DNA of 64,000 nucleotides, taken from positions 372,001 through 436,000 of the forward strand of contig CANTUR010000651.1 in assembly GCA_947683625.1 (NCBI GenBank). The letters run 5' to 3'. This DNA comes from Mallotus nudiflorus. Taxonomy: Eukaryota; Streptophyta; Magnoliopsida; Malpighiales; Euphorbiaceae. Positions 23,168-36,155 of this stretch are shown here, in pieces. A model generated the notes under the pieces. That model was not told the origin of the DNA. It did no database searches and worked only from the letters and a program-made list of their open reading frames with translations. The translations under genes and the position numbers were made by a program. Positions within the stretch are counted from its first letter, which is position 1, and the number at the start of each line of letters is the position of its first letter.

Positions 23168-26001
23168 TGTCACTATTCGAACCCAAAGGGGCACGTGATC
23201 GTTACTAGGGAATAGGAATACATAAAATACCCGAAACCTATAGTAAACTGTAAGAAAAATTTCAATAAAATATAGAAAATACTAAAATGAGATATTTAAA
23301 TAAAAATAAATAACACAAATAATTTGATATCCAAAGACAATCTTTGATAAAACATAATTATCTTTAGTATAAATTTTTTATACATAAGACAATCCATAAA
23401 ATACAACATAATAGTTAATCATTTCTACTATTGCGGTGTTCTAGATTTAAAACATATATATAATAATAATACATCTCATATAAACCTATATAAAATAGCT
23501 GGAGAAGAAGAAACCCGACGTAAAGTAGGTTGACTAATAGGTAACTCTCGAGATCCTAAAAAAATAATTGAGGGAAGTCAGACCTTACTGAGTAAGTTAA
23601 TAAAAGAAATGTATAAAATATAAAAATATCTTTTAAAAATATATTTATAAAGATATAAAATTTATAATTTATAATTCAAACTATTTAATTTTATTTGAGA
23701 CTAAACTATTTAATCCTCTTTACTAAAATAAGATATTTAAAACTCATTAAATACTATAAAAATATAATGAGCTTCCTTAAATCATTTTTATAAGAAAACT
23801 AGATAGAAGCTTAGTCCACATTTCTGATAGCTTTAAGACTCTATTAATATCCAAAGACTGCCGGTTACCGAGAGTAAAGTATCAATCGAGCTACCAGCCA
23901 TAATCAATTCACTTAAACCGGTATTTACTGATGGTTCCCGAGAGCAAAGCATCATCGAGCCACAAAACTTTCAACACTCACTTTCAATCCTACCAGTGCT
24001 CACACAGTTCTGATGAAACCCATCAGGTACCCCACACTACCATAGTTTATTTTAAAATAAATAAATATAAATAAAACAAGGAAGATTATAATAAAATAAA
24101 ATAGAAATAAAACTAACTAATAATGTGAAAATTTAACATAAACATGCTAATATAAATATAGCAATAATAGAATAATTTAATTTAAATAGATATTCTTATA
24201 ATAACATAATTCTTTAATAAATTATCCTATTTATCAAAATCCATAAATTTATATTTAATATAATTATTTTATACACAGTTTAGTTATTAACTTACATATT
24301 GAATGCACTCTTCTGCGTAGTCGCGCTCAACCTCGACTTGTCGACTCGATTAGAGGCACGACTAAAGAAAATGAATAATTAAAAATGGAATTTCTACAAA
24401 TTATAGATTTCTAAAGAAAGACTTGATTAAAATATGACTTTACTAAAAATTGATCCGATGTCATGTTTTACGAGAAATCTACAAAAAATTTGGCAGAGTC
24501 TCCTCTGTAAAACGGACATCTCTCTACAAAAGTAGAGTCAACCTTGCACAAAAAAACACTTCAAATACCAGTAACAACTCCAAATCTCGAGTTGAGCCCT
24601 TGAACTACACTTTATGTCTAACCGAGAACCAATTTCACAAATCATAATTTATAGAAATAAAATTCCATTTAAATACCAAAATTAATTTATTTGCACAACA
24701 AAAGCATAAAAAAAATTTATTTACAAAATAATTAATAAAATCCACATTAAAAAATCAAATTAGGTTAATGAGGCCCTTATTCTCATTTTTGAAATTAAAT
24801 AGCATTTAATTACCGATAATCATTTAAATTATTCAATTATATAATTAAGCAATCAAAAACTCATTTAAATTTTAAAAATCATAAATACAATTTAATTTGG
24901 ATATTGTTTCAATAATTACTAATAATTAGCTAAAAATTGAAATTAATTCATAAAAATTATTTTAATATTATTTATTACTCAAAAATTATCCAAAACATCA
25001 TAATTCATCATAATTTCAATTAAAACATACAATTTACTAATTTATACTAATTTTCTCAAAAATTTATTTTTGACATAAACATTCGGAAATTTGTAATAAA
25101 AATTTGGTACATAATTTTAATAAACTTCCTTAATGAAACTTACTTAAAATAACTAGTAGAATTTATTAAAAATATAAAAATTCAAATTCAAAAAATTCCT
25201 AAAAATTCACAAAAAATAATTTTTGGAAACCTTACAATATGTGCAATAATCAGTCATAAATAACTAACATTAAATAAAATCAAATTGACCTTCAATGTCA
25301 TAATTTAACAAAAATATCCAAATTTAAATTTTGCAAAATTGGAGTTGTTATCGGTTAAATTTCTCAAAATTGATCAAGAATTATTGAAGCCTAGGTTGAG
25401 AGCTTTGATTCAAACCCACATTTGACCTGAGAGCTCGTCGAAAAAGCCACCGATCTCCTCCTTCAATTTCTAGCACCAAAGGAATCAAGGGGAGATGGGA
25501 CTCCGGCGACTGCTGCAGCTGCTGGTGGTTACGTGGCGGCGCGATGTGTTGGAGCGACGGCGGTGACTGCGGATGGCGATGACTGCAAATAGCGGTGAGT
25601 GGTGGTGTTGCTTGGTGGTTTTGTGCAGAAGAGAAGAGAAAGGAGGGAGGGAAAGAAGAGAAGGAGAAAAAGGGAAAAGAAAAGGGAGGAAAAGAATTTT
25701 TTTTCTTTTTATGTGTATATATATATATGTATTTATTTAAAGTACAAAAGACAAAATAATATAGTATATTAAATTAAAATAATATTCTCAATTATTCTAA
25801 CAACAAATATATATATATATATTAAACTGTACACAAATACACTAAATCAATACTAAATTAGATTAATAATATTCAACTCCAAAAGTTAAATTTAATTCCA
25901 CTAAAATCAAATATCACAATTTAATATAATAATATAGAATAAAAATAATTATTAACACTACATATATAAAAATTTAATTTATAGAAATTCAAGTTTTCAC
26001 A
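23168..26001 (-). mobile_element. Solo gypsy LTR inserted in copia remnant
   Basis: It runs from TGTCACTATTCG to GTTTTCACA and is flanked by TAATC (23,163-23,167) and TAATT (26,002-26,006), a 5-bp target duplication with one change. Joining the flanks restores the continuous copia order from RT (26,002 side) to RNase H (23,167 side). The 2,834-base LTR matches 19,571-22,358 in layout, with a hairpin at 24,009-24,027 that has lost its outermost pair. No coding sequence is supported inside. Confidence 0.92.
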
Positions 26002-26139
26002 TAATTCAAGAATACCTTGAGAGTGATCTCGGTGTATCTGGATGCCTAACACAAAAGAGGCATTACCAAGATCTTTAAATATAAAAGAAGGGTATTTAAG
26101 TTTACATTTTAAATTAAAGACACATAAACACTTTAACAT
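26002..26139 (-). pseudogene. Copia reverse transcriptase scrap
   Basis: The minus strand encodes KDLGNASFVLGIQIHRDHSQ, the conserved copia RT stretch that follows the YVDD region. It is the upstream continuation of the fragment at 22,359-23,167. Upstream of KYPSFIF no more copia sequence is seen. Confidence 0.85.
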
Positions 26140-28959
26140 GTAAAATCTATTAGAGACACTATTTTATAAAATTTTTGTAGTTTTAGACATCTAATTGTAA
26201 AAACAATTGTTCTAGTATCAAAATAGCAAAAGTGAAAAACTTTGGACATCATTTATACATTTATTCCTTTTTAAAAAAATATTTTTGTATGGATTATTTA
26301 CATGTTTCACACACTTTAAAAGTTCTTTGCTTTGCATTTTCATAAAAAAGGCAAGTTGGCAAACATGATAAGTATTGGGTTAAAGTGGCATAAAAGATTA
26401 AAAAAGGGTTAAATTAGCCTTTTGGGAAGAGTTTAGGGGGCAAATTTAACTTTGTTCCTAAAAAAAATATAGTAGTAACAAAAAATAATAATAAAATAAA
26501 ATAATTGAAAGTTATAAATTTTTTACGTTTTACTTTAGATACAAAAGGAAAAAGATAATTTTAGTTCAATCAAACAAAGATGTTTTAGGTGGAATAGAAG
26601 ACATAATTTTTTATGAAATTGGAGAGTATTTTATATTTAATAAAATTAAAGTGTTTTGGATGAAATTGAAAATGTATATTTTAAAATTAAAATATTTATA
26701 TATAATAAAATATATTTCAAAATAAAATATTTATAATTTTATTTATAATTTTTAATAAAAAATATTTAAAATTAATGATTTTACATGTAAGATTTTATAA
26801 TTGAGTATTGAAGACACTTATCAAAATTTGGGTTCAATAATTTTAGAAAGTGTCATATATATAATTTTTTCTGAAACATTTCAACTGCCAACTGTTATTG
26901 GCAATTTATTTTGACCCATTCTAAATTTGGATATAACGCAGTACACTGTGGCAATGAAATGAAGTTCATCATTTTTATTGTCATTGTTGAAATAAAGATG
27001 CATTTGTAAAATAAACAAAGTGTTTGAACAACTGATAATAAGCAAGGATATAGTTAAAATAACTATCAATTAAAGGATTATATAAATGAAGCTATAATTC
27101 ATAAAATATGATCCCAACCGTCCAAAAAATTTAGAAAAAGACTTGCCTAAATCTTTAATTCTAAAAAATTAAAATTAGAACAATCAATCATAATCTGCTG
27201 AGGTCCATCTCATGTTCCTTAACTCGAACCATAAATCTAGCAATGATGGTCTAGAGTGCACTACATGCTTTCAAATCATATGAGGCAAGAGGAAATATAT
27301 CAAGCAAACCCTGTAATAAAGTCAAATTTGGATAGATCCAATGTGTCATTTCGATTGCAATTAAAGGTTTCATGAAATACTGAACAAACACAAATGACCC
27401 AACTTACCACATTATGCCTCTGAAGCAAGATTAGGTACATTAGACATAACATTTGCAATTAAAATTGCAGCAGTAGCACAAGAGCTGGAATATGTGTATA
27501 TAAGTAATTAAATGATCGATTCAGGTGAATAAATTAAATGATCATAACACGAACTTATAATAATTCTACTTTTTATTATATATTTTTTTAACTTTAAAAT
27601 ATCAAAATTTGACCTATTTTCCATGGATTATATAAGTGCTCTCACATCTATATCAAAGGTTTTACATTTTTTAAAAAAAAGAGACAAATATAGCAAGAAA
27701 GGAATTCATAAAAGTAATTGAAGGAATATGATTCGAGATGTGTTATATTTTTTTCACTTTAAAAGATTAAATTTTTACCTATTTTCCTTGGATTATATTA
27801 GTGTTGTCCGTATCTTTATCAAAGGTTCTTCATCTAAAAAAAAGAAGAGATCAATACATGAAAGAAGGAAGGAATTCATAAAAGTAATTGAAGAAATACT
27901 ATTAGATTTGTGTTAAAAAGGAGTACAGTTGACAAGACATTGAAAAAATAAAGAAACTTATTGAGACTCTTGATTTTCAGCACAAATGAAATAGTTGAGT
28001 TGCTCAATTATGTGTTACAATTCTATGAAGCCACATGTCAACATGTGGCAACATCAGATGGAGAGCTCAACTTTATATATTTATATAGATAGATATAGAT
28101 AATTAATCAATTGATAATTTATTTTAATGGATGGTCAAAATATTAAATTTATAAAATAATAATATATTATAATAAATTTTAGAAATTCAACTAATATATA
28201 AATTTTAATTCATGTTTTTCATTGTTACTTTCTTTACATAACATTCTATTTACCAACTGTTATTGGCAATTTATTGTGGTCTCAGTATTAATTTAATTAC
28301 AATTAATAGCATATAAATTTAATATGATAATATTTAAATAATTAATTAAATTTGATTGGGTCAAAAGTTTTAAATTAGTGAATTTCTAAATTTGCAAAAT
28401 AATATAATACAAGCTTTTTAAATCATATAAACTCATAAAATTTCTTAATAGATTAATACATATGGTAGTTCGAATTATTATTGTTTTAAATTCAAAAACT
28501 ATTATTATTACTTTTTAAATAATTATATCAAATTGAATTATATTTCTAATTAGTGTAATGTAGTGAAATTATAAATAGCACCGTCAAACAATAATTTATT
28601 ATTATTATCCTTTTAAATGCTTTTTTCGTTAAAAATCTAAAATTGTTTATATGTATAAATTAATAATCTTTCAGGTATGTTAGTTATTATCAAATAAACA
28701 TTAATTTACTAATTTATAAGCAACAAGTAACATAATAAAAGGATTATTTAATAATTATTAGCATGGTCAAGGATGAAAGTTGATATTAGAAAGAAGAGTG
28801 GAGAAATGTGGAAGTTATGGTGCCATGATGTTGTCATTTGCTTGGAAAAAAAAAAAAGAAAAAGAAAAAGAAAAAGTGCCTTTCCCGTAACATTGTTCCT
28901 GGTTTGTTTCTTCTACCAGTCCGCAGACCACAATCACTTTTCCATTTTCCTACTGGGTA
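26140..28959. other. AT-rich intergenic sequence, no gene seen
   Basis: I see no supported coding region here. Open frames are short and of low complexity. The only structure noted is the tandem duplication at 27,575-27,905. A short phrase, CAACTGTTATTGGCAATTTATT, is partly shared between about 26,890 and 28,256, possibly from an old dispersed repeat. Confidence 0.6.
27575..27905. repeat. Tandem duplication, unit about 165 bp
   Basis: Two adjacent diverged copies (about 27,575-27,739 and 27,740-27,905) share ACCTATTTTCC, GGATTATAT, TATCAAAGGTT and GGAATTCATAAAAGTAATTG in the same order at a spacing of about 165 bases. The 62-codon frame at 27,728 covers the second unit and is not conserved in the first, so it is unlikely to be a gene. 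Confidence 0.85.
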
Positions 28960-29052
28960 ATGGCTATGAAACTTCTATTGCCTTCTTCATCATCAATACT
29001 GGTCTTCTTCTTCGTCTCTACTGAACACAAGCTCCATTGTTTCTGGCTATAA
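28960..29052 (+). CDS. Small signal-peptide-like open frame, function unknown
   Basis: A 30-codon frame starts MAMKLLLPSSSSILVFFFVS and then stops. A short charged start, serine run and hydrophobic core resemble a secretory signal peptide, as in a first exon of a secreted or receptor protein. It sits just after a CT-rich, less AT-biased stretch (28,870-29,040) that stands out from its surroundings. No following exon was recognised. It may be a gene relic or chance; I do not assign a function. Confidence 0.2.
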   Translation: MAMKLLLPSSSSILVFFFVSTEHKLHCFWL

Positions 29053-30818
29053 TGTCTGGTACTCTACATGTTCAACATTTTGCACTTCTGTCATTTTTAT
29101 TTATATTTTCATGCATTGGTTGATTGATTAAATATGCATCTTTTTCTACAAGAATTGAAAATATAATTGGTAACATTTCGAGCTTGAGTACTATATACAT
29201 GGAATTATTAGTACGAGTTTTATTCTTGTGGGATCTATTCGATTTAAACTTTAAAATAGTTAGAGTTCATATAACTATCAAATGTTTCATACATAAAAAA
29301 AATAAAAATGAAAATACAAATCAAAGTTAAGCTTCGCTTGGACGGTAACAATCATATATTTGAATTTAACTTTTCTTATTGATCTTCGGATTTTTAAACG
29401 TATATTATATTCTTCATATAAAGATATATTTTTTAATACGATAGTTATATGAGATATGACAGATTGATCTTTTTATCAGATAATCCCGCCCTCGAGCTAC
29501 ATGAATTAATTAGTTAAAATTTTATTTTGCTAGACAATATGACCAAAAATTATGGGATTGAGTAACTTAGTTTTGTTTTTGTTTTTTGAGAGAGAGACTG
29601 AATGACATAGTTGATTGATTGTATTAGTATAGTTCAGTAAGTGTAATTCTAATTGTTACAGTTGTATTATGGGATTGAGTAACTTAGTTTTTTTTTTTCT
29701 CAAAAAAAAAAAAAAAATAGTAAATAAAAATGCAGAATATGGTTTAGGTTGGGTTAAGTTTGTGCCTGTCAGTTTTAGCCAATGAACCCATATTCAATTT
29801 CATTATTAGCCCACCAGAAAATTCTGAGCTAACCCTGGCCTGGTATAGTTGGGCCTAGACAGAAAGTTTGATTTATTTCATAAAATTATTTATGAAAATA
29901 TTTTGAGAACATTATTTTTCTCATAAAAATGACATATTCTTTTATAATTTTCTTATATTTTAATATTAAAAAAAATATACGTTGAATTAGATAGATGGAT
30001 GAAACTACACGCTTCATAAATTTATTTATTTAATTTTTGATGTCTATTTATGAATGTTCTATATATATGGCTATTTTTTTTTGAACAACATATATGGGCT
30101 ATTTGCTACATCATATGAATATTTATTTTCTTGTTATTTACTGTAAAAATAAAAATTTGTATGAATATTGATGGAGAGTGTTTTAGAAATTTAAATTCAA
30201 AATGTTTAATCACTCGGCAAGTGTATATGTTATTTAATATGATCATATAGAGTAATTTTTTTTAATAAATGAGATGTGATTGAATCTATGATTTTTTTTT
30301 TTTTTGTTTTAAAGGAGGTTTTTGTTATTTATTTATTCAATATTTGACATAAAAAAATGTATAAATATATTTTAAAAAAATATAATATAATATTTTTATA
30401 AATATATTTTAATAAAAAATTATAATATAATATCTATAATTTTTAGATTAAATAATAGAAACTATTTTTATTTAAATCATGTTTAAAATTTAAATTATAA
30501 TATTTATTGTGATGTTAAATTAATTATTAAAATTTTTTTACGGTGTTTTCAATTTTGTTTAGATGGAATCAGATTGAAATAAAATTGAGATGATGATGAT
30601 TTAAAAAAAAAAAAGACTAATAATAATAAAATTAAATTGAAACATTGAATGAATTGGAAAGTGTCCCCAACAATCGGTGACAGTCCATCTCCTCCATTAT
30701 TTTGCACGTCTTATTCATTTTTGTCTATAACAATTATCATTTTAGTTATCGTCACCAAAAGAAAAAATCTGCTTTTGCTTGGCCATTTTCTATCGCTTCA
30801 CTGCTCTTTTTTTCTTCA
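29053..30818. other. Intergenic sequence upstream of the reductase gene
   Basis: AT-rich, with no supported gene. The last ~150 bases (about 30,660-30,818) are richer in C and T and probably contain the promoter and 5' untranslated region of the gene starting at 30,819. No TATA box was assigned with confidence. Confidence 0.5.
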
Positions 30819-33800
30819 ATGGCGACTCAAGGTCAGGTCATCACCTGCAAAGGTAATCTCCGATTGTTCTATGTCCATCTCTGCATTTCTTTTCTTTTCT
30901 TTTTTTAAGAAAAATGGGATGTAAGTCTGATCTGTGATATGATCTGTTTGGATTGGCTCAATTTTTTTTTTTTTTGAAAAAAAATGAGTAGCTGCTGTTG
31001 CCTATGAGCCAAACAAGCCATTAGCAATAGAAGATGTACAGGTTGCTCCTCCTCAAGCCGGCGAGGTTCGAGTCAAGATTCTTTTCACTGCTCTTTGTCA
31101 CACTGATGCTTACACCTGGAGTGGCAAGGTCCTTACTCTTCACTATTTTCTCTATGTTTCTTGTTCTATTTTTCTACTCTTTTTTCGGAATTTTTAGTGT
31201 ATAATTGCTCATCATTTTTTTTTAATTGGTTTCAATGAGTGTTGTTGTTGTTCTGTAATGGAAAAATTAGGTTACTGTATGGATTTCGGAAGAGGGCTTT
31301 TCGGGTAAATGTAGGTCTGTTCATGTTGGTCTTTTGTTGAGTGTGTGGCAGTTTGATTAAATTTATTTATTTGCAAAATCACGTCTTTTAATTTCTTTCG
31401 AATTTCATTCTTATGTGGTTAAGAGATGTTGGAAGAATTGAAATGTAGCAATTACGGGTTTTCGGTGGAATTGAATTCAGTTCTTGCATTGTTTAGAGTT
31501 TTCAAATGGGGGTTGAATTTGATGGTTTTTCAACAGGAAAAGAAATGGCTATTGTAGCTTTCCTCAGCAGTTTTTATGGAACTCTCACAATGATTCCTTA
31601 TTGCTTTAAGTGTACTAAACATGCAGTTTTCTTATTTTTATAATGTGCTCTATTTGTTTGATGGATCATGATATTTTACTAGCTATTTGATATTTGGCAT
31701 GGTGTCTAACTTCATTTTCATTATAGGATCCTGAGGGTCTCTTCCCCTGTATTCTCGGTCATGAAGCTGCTGGGTATGTGTATCATGCAAAGAATTTATC
31801 GTACGAAGTTGTTTCTTGGAGATTTATTTATACAGGAGAAACGGTTGATATTTTTGTTTGTTTCTTTTTTTTTTGGCCTCAGGATTGTAGAAAGTGTTGG
31901 AGAAGGGGTGACTGAGGTTCAGCCAGGCGATCATGTGATCCCTTGTTATCAAGCAGAATGCAGAGAATGCAAATTCTGCAAATCAGGGAAGACAAATCTT
32001 TGTGGCAAGGTCCGTGGAGCTACTGGAGCCGGAGTCATGATGAATGATCGCAAGAGTCGGTTTTCAATAAATGGAAAGCCTATTTACCATTTTATGGGAA
32101 CCTCAACATTCAGCCAGTATACAGTTGTTCATGATGTTAGTGTTGCAAAGATTGATCCAAAGGCTCCTTTGGAGAAAGTATGCCTTCTTGGATGTGGTGT
32201 TCCTACTGGTATGTACATTTTTTATTTGCTTGTTTTACTGAGGTTGTTTCTGTTCAGTATCTATATATATAGCAACTCTACAATTATTTGGAATCTTGTG
32301 GCGAATCAGTCACAAATATTTTGGTTTTTTCATCTGCCTTGTGCTTGTATTAGTGGCTTAAATCTGACATTTATCCATCAAATTTCAGAAAAGCTTGCTT
32401 AATGTGCTCTAGCATCATTTTAATGTGATTTTGTCTTGATTATTTCTGATCTATTCTTCTGGTTGAAGGTTATTTCATAGTACATTTGAACTCTTCCTTC
32501 AATCCTGCTATTTTCCATTGCCTTTGTTGTCATTTGCACCTTAACTTTTACACTATGCATGGATTGAGGGGAATATAAAGGGAAGGGAATAGGAGAGGAA
32601 TTTAATTTTGTGTTATTTGGCTATTACAAGATAATAGAGGGGAAAGGGAATTGAGGGAGAAATATTTCCCCTCATTCCCCTTGTAGAAGATGAAATTGGT
32701 TACACCCCAAATTGGAATGTAAAATATTTCAACTCCAAAATACATTATAATTTTAATTTTTATTTCCTTTTTTAAACATTTTCTCTTCTTTTACCATTAA
32801 TAATTAATTTTAAGTTACCAAACACAATAAAACCTATAATTTGTATTCCCTCCCATTCCTCTCCCTTCCCTTTAAAAAACCTTCCATTTCCTTCCCTCTA
32901 TGGTTGCCATGCATAGTCTTAGTGACTGATATGCTCTGAGAAAATTGCTATACTTTCAGTTAGAAATCAGTAACACGATTTTGTTCTGTAGGTCTTGGTG
33001 CAGTATGGAATACCGCAAAAGTAGAGGCAGGGTCAATTGTTGCTATTTTTGGCCTTGGAACAGTTGGCCTTGCAGTAAGTTTTGAACACAAGCATTTGCC
33101 TCTCTGTGCGTGCGTGCACGCATGTGTGTCTCCAGATAATAGAATGATCTAGAGATGTCACTGCCCATATTGTTCAGTTTGACTTGCTATGAAATTCTAC
33201 AGGTTGCAGAGGGAGCAAAAGCAGCTGGTGCTTCACGTATTATTGGCATAGATATTGACAGCAACAAATTTGATAGAGGTATATTTTATAGCCTCTAACA
33301 CTTAATGTTCTGCAGTGATCAAACATACATGGAAGAATCTCCTTTTGTTTTTATATGGAGGTGCTTAAAATTGCCATGCGGATATTCTCTTAATAATTCA
33401 TAAATATGGGATTTGACATGCTTGATGCACCAGATTTCCAACAATGATGGATGAGTTAACCGTCCAAAAAACTATTCCAAGTAACATGAGTTCATATAGG
33501 GACTTTATTTTTGTTTTCCCCTTCTTTTTTCTTCTGTATCATTTGCAGTTTTTTATAATCTTTTATTTTTGTAAGGAGATGGAGCTGGGTGTAATGATGG
33601 TACTTATTCATATTTTTTAATATTTCATGCTTATATTCCTTTGTATTGTCTACTTACATCTGTAAATTGCAATGCGCAGCAAAGAATTTTGGAGTTACTG
33701 AATTTTTGAATCCAAAGGATCATAATGATAAACCAATTCAGCAAGTCATTGTTGATCTCACAGATGGCGGTGTTGACTATAGTTTTGAGTGTATTGGAAA

Positions 33801-34294
33801 TGTTTCTGTAATGAGGTCTGCTTTGGAATGTTGCCACAAGGTAAAAATCAAGTAGTGCCGTGCCTTGTTGCTGAATTTTATGTGGATATGCAGAGCAATT
33901 CTGACATGCGTGAAAATTTACAGGGTTGGGGGACCTCAGTTATTGTGGGTGTTGCAGCATCAGGTCAGGAGATATCTACTCGTCCTTTCCAGTTGGTAAC
34001 TGGCCGTGTTTGGAAAGGAACAGCATTTGGTGGCTTCAAGAGCCGTTCACAGGTGCCATGGCTTGTTGACAAGTACATGAAAAAGGTAAAATTTTCTTTT
34101 AGCTGCAATACATCATCATAGAACTCTCGAACATCGAATATCACAAAGTTAAATTACCTATTCTGCTCAAATTACAGGAAATTAAGGTGGATGAGTACGT
34201 TACCCATAATCTGACTCTTGGGGAGATCAACAAGGCATTCGATCTGATGCATGAAGGGGGTTGTCTTCGGTGTGTGCTTAGTATGGACAACTAA
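30819..34294 (+). CDS. GSNOR: Class III alcohol dehydrogenase / S-nitrosoglutathione reductase (9 exons)
   Basis: Exons: 30,819-30,852; 30,992-31,128; 31,727-31,773; 31,883-32,208; 32,992-33,074; 33,203-33,278; 33,680-33,840; 33,924-34,085; 34,178-34,294. All introns are GT-AG, phases agree, and the product is 380 residues, the usual family length. The enzyme oxidises S-hydroxymethylglutathione (formaldehyde detoxification) with NAD and reduces S-nitrosoglutathione, as a cytosolic zinc dimer. Visible residues: catalytic zinc ligands Cys47, His69 and Cys177; structural zinc Cys99, Cys102, Cys105 and Cys113; the GLGTVG nucleotide fold at 202-207. The C-terminus LRCVLSMDN is typical. No lesion was seen, so this is likely the working copy. 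Intron 4 contains a MITE-like repeat and the breakpoint of the tandem duplication. Confidence 0.96.
32552..32917. mobile_element. MITE-like element in reductase intron 4
   Basis: ACTATGCATGG at 32,552-32,562 is repeated inverted at 32,907-32,917. GGGAAGGGA-type purine-rich sequence on the left is mirrored by TTCCCTCCC-type pyrimidine-rich sequence on the right. The length of about 366 bases, AT-rich centre and lack of coding potential suit a non-autonomous DNA transposon. I could not find a clear target duplication, so the family is unassigned. The second copy at 38,229-38,644 came with the segmental duplication. Confidence 0.55.
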
Positions 34295-34419
34295 AGTGAC
34301 CCATATGCCCTAATCATTTTCGTTTCAAGGTTGCCTCTGTAAGCGTTTTATGTCCAAGGTTGCATGCTAAGGCCTGTGTAAGTGTTTTGTTTAGAATGGG
34401 ATGCTTCTATGCCCCTTTT

Positions 34420-34420
<1 letters not shown>

Positions 34421-34454
<34 letters not shown>

Positions 34455-34463
34455 GGGGGGGGG
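34421..34463. repeat. Poly-T/poly-G tract in reductase 3' region
   Basis: About 32 T followed by about 10 G. The duplicate copy has a shorter T run broken by C, then G, at about 40,038-40,068. Such tracts are prone to sequencing and replication slippage, so the length is uncertain. Confidence 0.85.
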
Positions 34464-34728
34464 GATAAAAGGCAAGAACATGTCAAAATCATGGACTTAT
34501 GGATGTATATTATTATTATTGTGTGTGGTATGACTTCTGATATGGTCTCTTGCAAGAACAAAGCTGGAGCTTTTGCCCTGTTAAAAGGTTAACCTGGCCT
34601 TATCTTCTAAGATAATTACAGGAATCTTTAAAATGTAAGAAACCCGATTCATTTACCAGCAAGTAGCTCTGTAGGAAAATGCTATTTAACCCAACTGATT
34701 AGATAATGTTTAATTTATTAAAAATTAT

Positions 34729-34761
34729 TTTAAAGTGCACAATTCAATTATGCACTTTAAA
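34729..34761. repeat. Inverted repeat downstream of the reductase gene (one mismatch)
   Basis: Arms 34,729-34,743 and 34,747-34,761 pair over 15 bases with one mismatch around a TCA loop. The duplicated copy at 40,338-40,370 pairs perfectly. It lies about 435 bases after the stop codon. Whether it acts in 3' end formation or is a small repeat relic cannot be told. Confidence 0.8.
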
Positions 34762-36155
34762 TGAGTTTCAAAAATATAATTTCAAATTCAGTGGTATAAC
34801 ATTTGAGATCTATATGAGTGGTAAGAGCCTTTTGCTCTTAAAATTCACTCTTTGTAGTGGTTTATAAAAATGATTTTTAAAATATTAATTGCTATTCTTC
34901 CTGTCTCGATGATATTAGTTATGTATCGAGTTAAAAAAGGAGGGTGGTATAAGAAATCGTTGGAAAAGGGTTGGATTAACTAATAGTGTCTTAACAAAGA
35001 TAATTGAAGTTCATGCATCATAATTTTTTAAGGAAAAATTACAACTTTAGTATTTGAGTTTTTTATTTTTTTTTATTTTAATGTCTATTTTTTTTGTAAT
35101 AAAGTGTTTAAACTTTAAAAAAACATATTAATATAATGTCTCCGGCCGATGATTAGATGCTCAGTCAAATCAAATGGTACTTATTTTTATTTTAGTCATT
35201 AACTGTATCATTTACCTCATGTGTTGTATTATTTAAAATTACTCTTATTCAATCACCTTTTATGTCTGCTGTAAAAGTTAATGTTGAGGTTATTTTTGTC
35301 AATTCGTAATATTTAACAAGGTAATAATGATATTTTTATATTTTAAATAATTCAATACACATGACACATAATTTGACTAATAATTGAGATAAAAATGGAT
35401 TCAGTTTGATCTGACTTAACATCCAATCAATATCAAATCAGTTAAAGATACTATATTGATATACTTTTCTAAAGTTCAAACATTTGATTGCAAAAAAAAA
35501 AAGAAAAAGAATAGACACTCAAATAGAAAAAATTGAAAAGTACATACACCAAAATTTGTAATTATTCTTTTTTTAACGACATTGTATAATATATATATAC
35601 TGGAATGATAGTAAAAAAAATAGAATTAGTAAGAAGAAAAAATAGAAGCTAGATAATTAAAAAAAAAGGTAATATTACAAATGTAATTAAAAAAAAAAGG
35701 TGATTTAAAAAAATAATTAAAAAAAAGTTAATTTAAAAAAGTCTACAAGGGATTGCAATGGGACTTTCACCCATTATTCTATACTCTGGTGCCATTCTGC
35801 AACTTCTTTTCTGTTTTGGATTGAGAGAATTGGAGTCACCTTTCTAAAGGGGAAATTTTTGATTCTTCCTTTTTGTTTACGGTTGACAGAATTGTGATCA
35901 CCTTTGCTAAACAGAAATTTTTTTTATTTTTCTAAGTCATTTTTTCAGCCGAATTGGTCTAAACAATTTTAACAGATTTCTTAAAAGAATTGAAATGACA
36001 AAAATTAATGAAATTTACTCCAAATTTGATTTGTAACATTCTACAATGTTTTTTTTAGCAAGAGAGAAATCTCCACTCAGTTCCTAATTCTCTTGACTCA
36101 TTAAGCTAATTAAAAGAATAATTGCTAGATGGTGACTAAAACGTTAACAGCCTTA

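Larger units (their letters stand above)
34295..36155. other. Spacer between convergent reductase and BAHD genes
   Basis: This should hold the 3' ends of both genes. It contains a long poly-T/poly-G tract at about 34,421-34,463, an inverted repeat at 34,729-34,761 and an A-rich stretch near 35,630-35,740. No further gene is seen. Confidence 0.6.

Noticed and set aside
30649..30924. Two overlapping frames of 68 and 91 codons
   Set aside because: They overlap the 5' untranslated region and first exon of the reductase gene in wrong frames.
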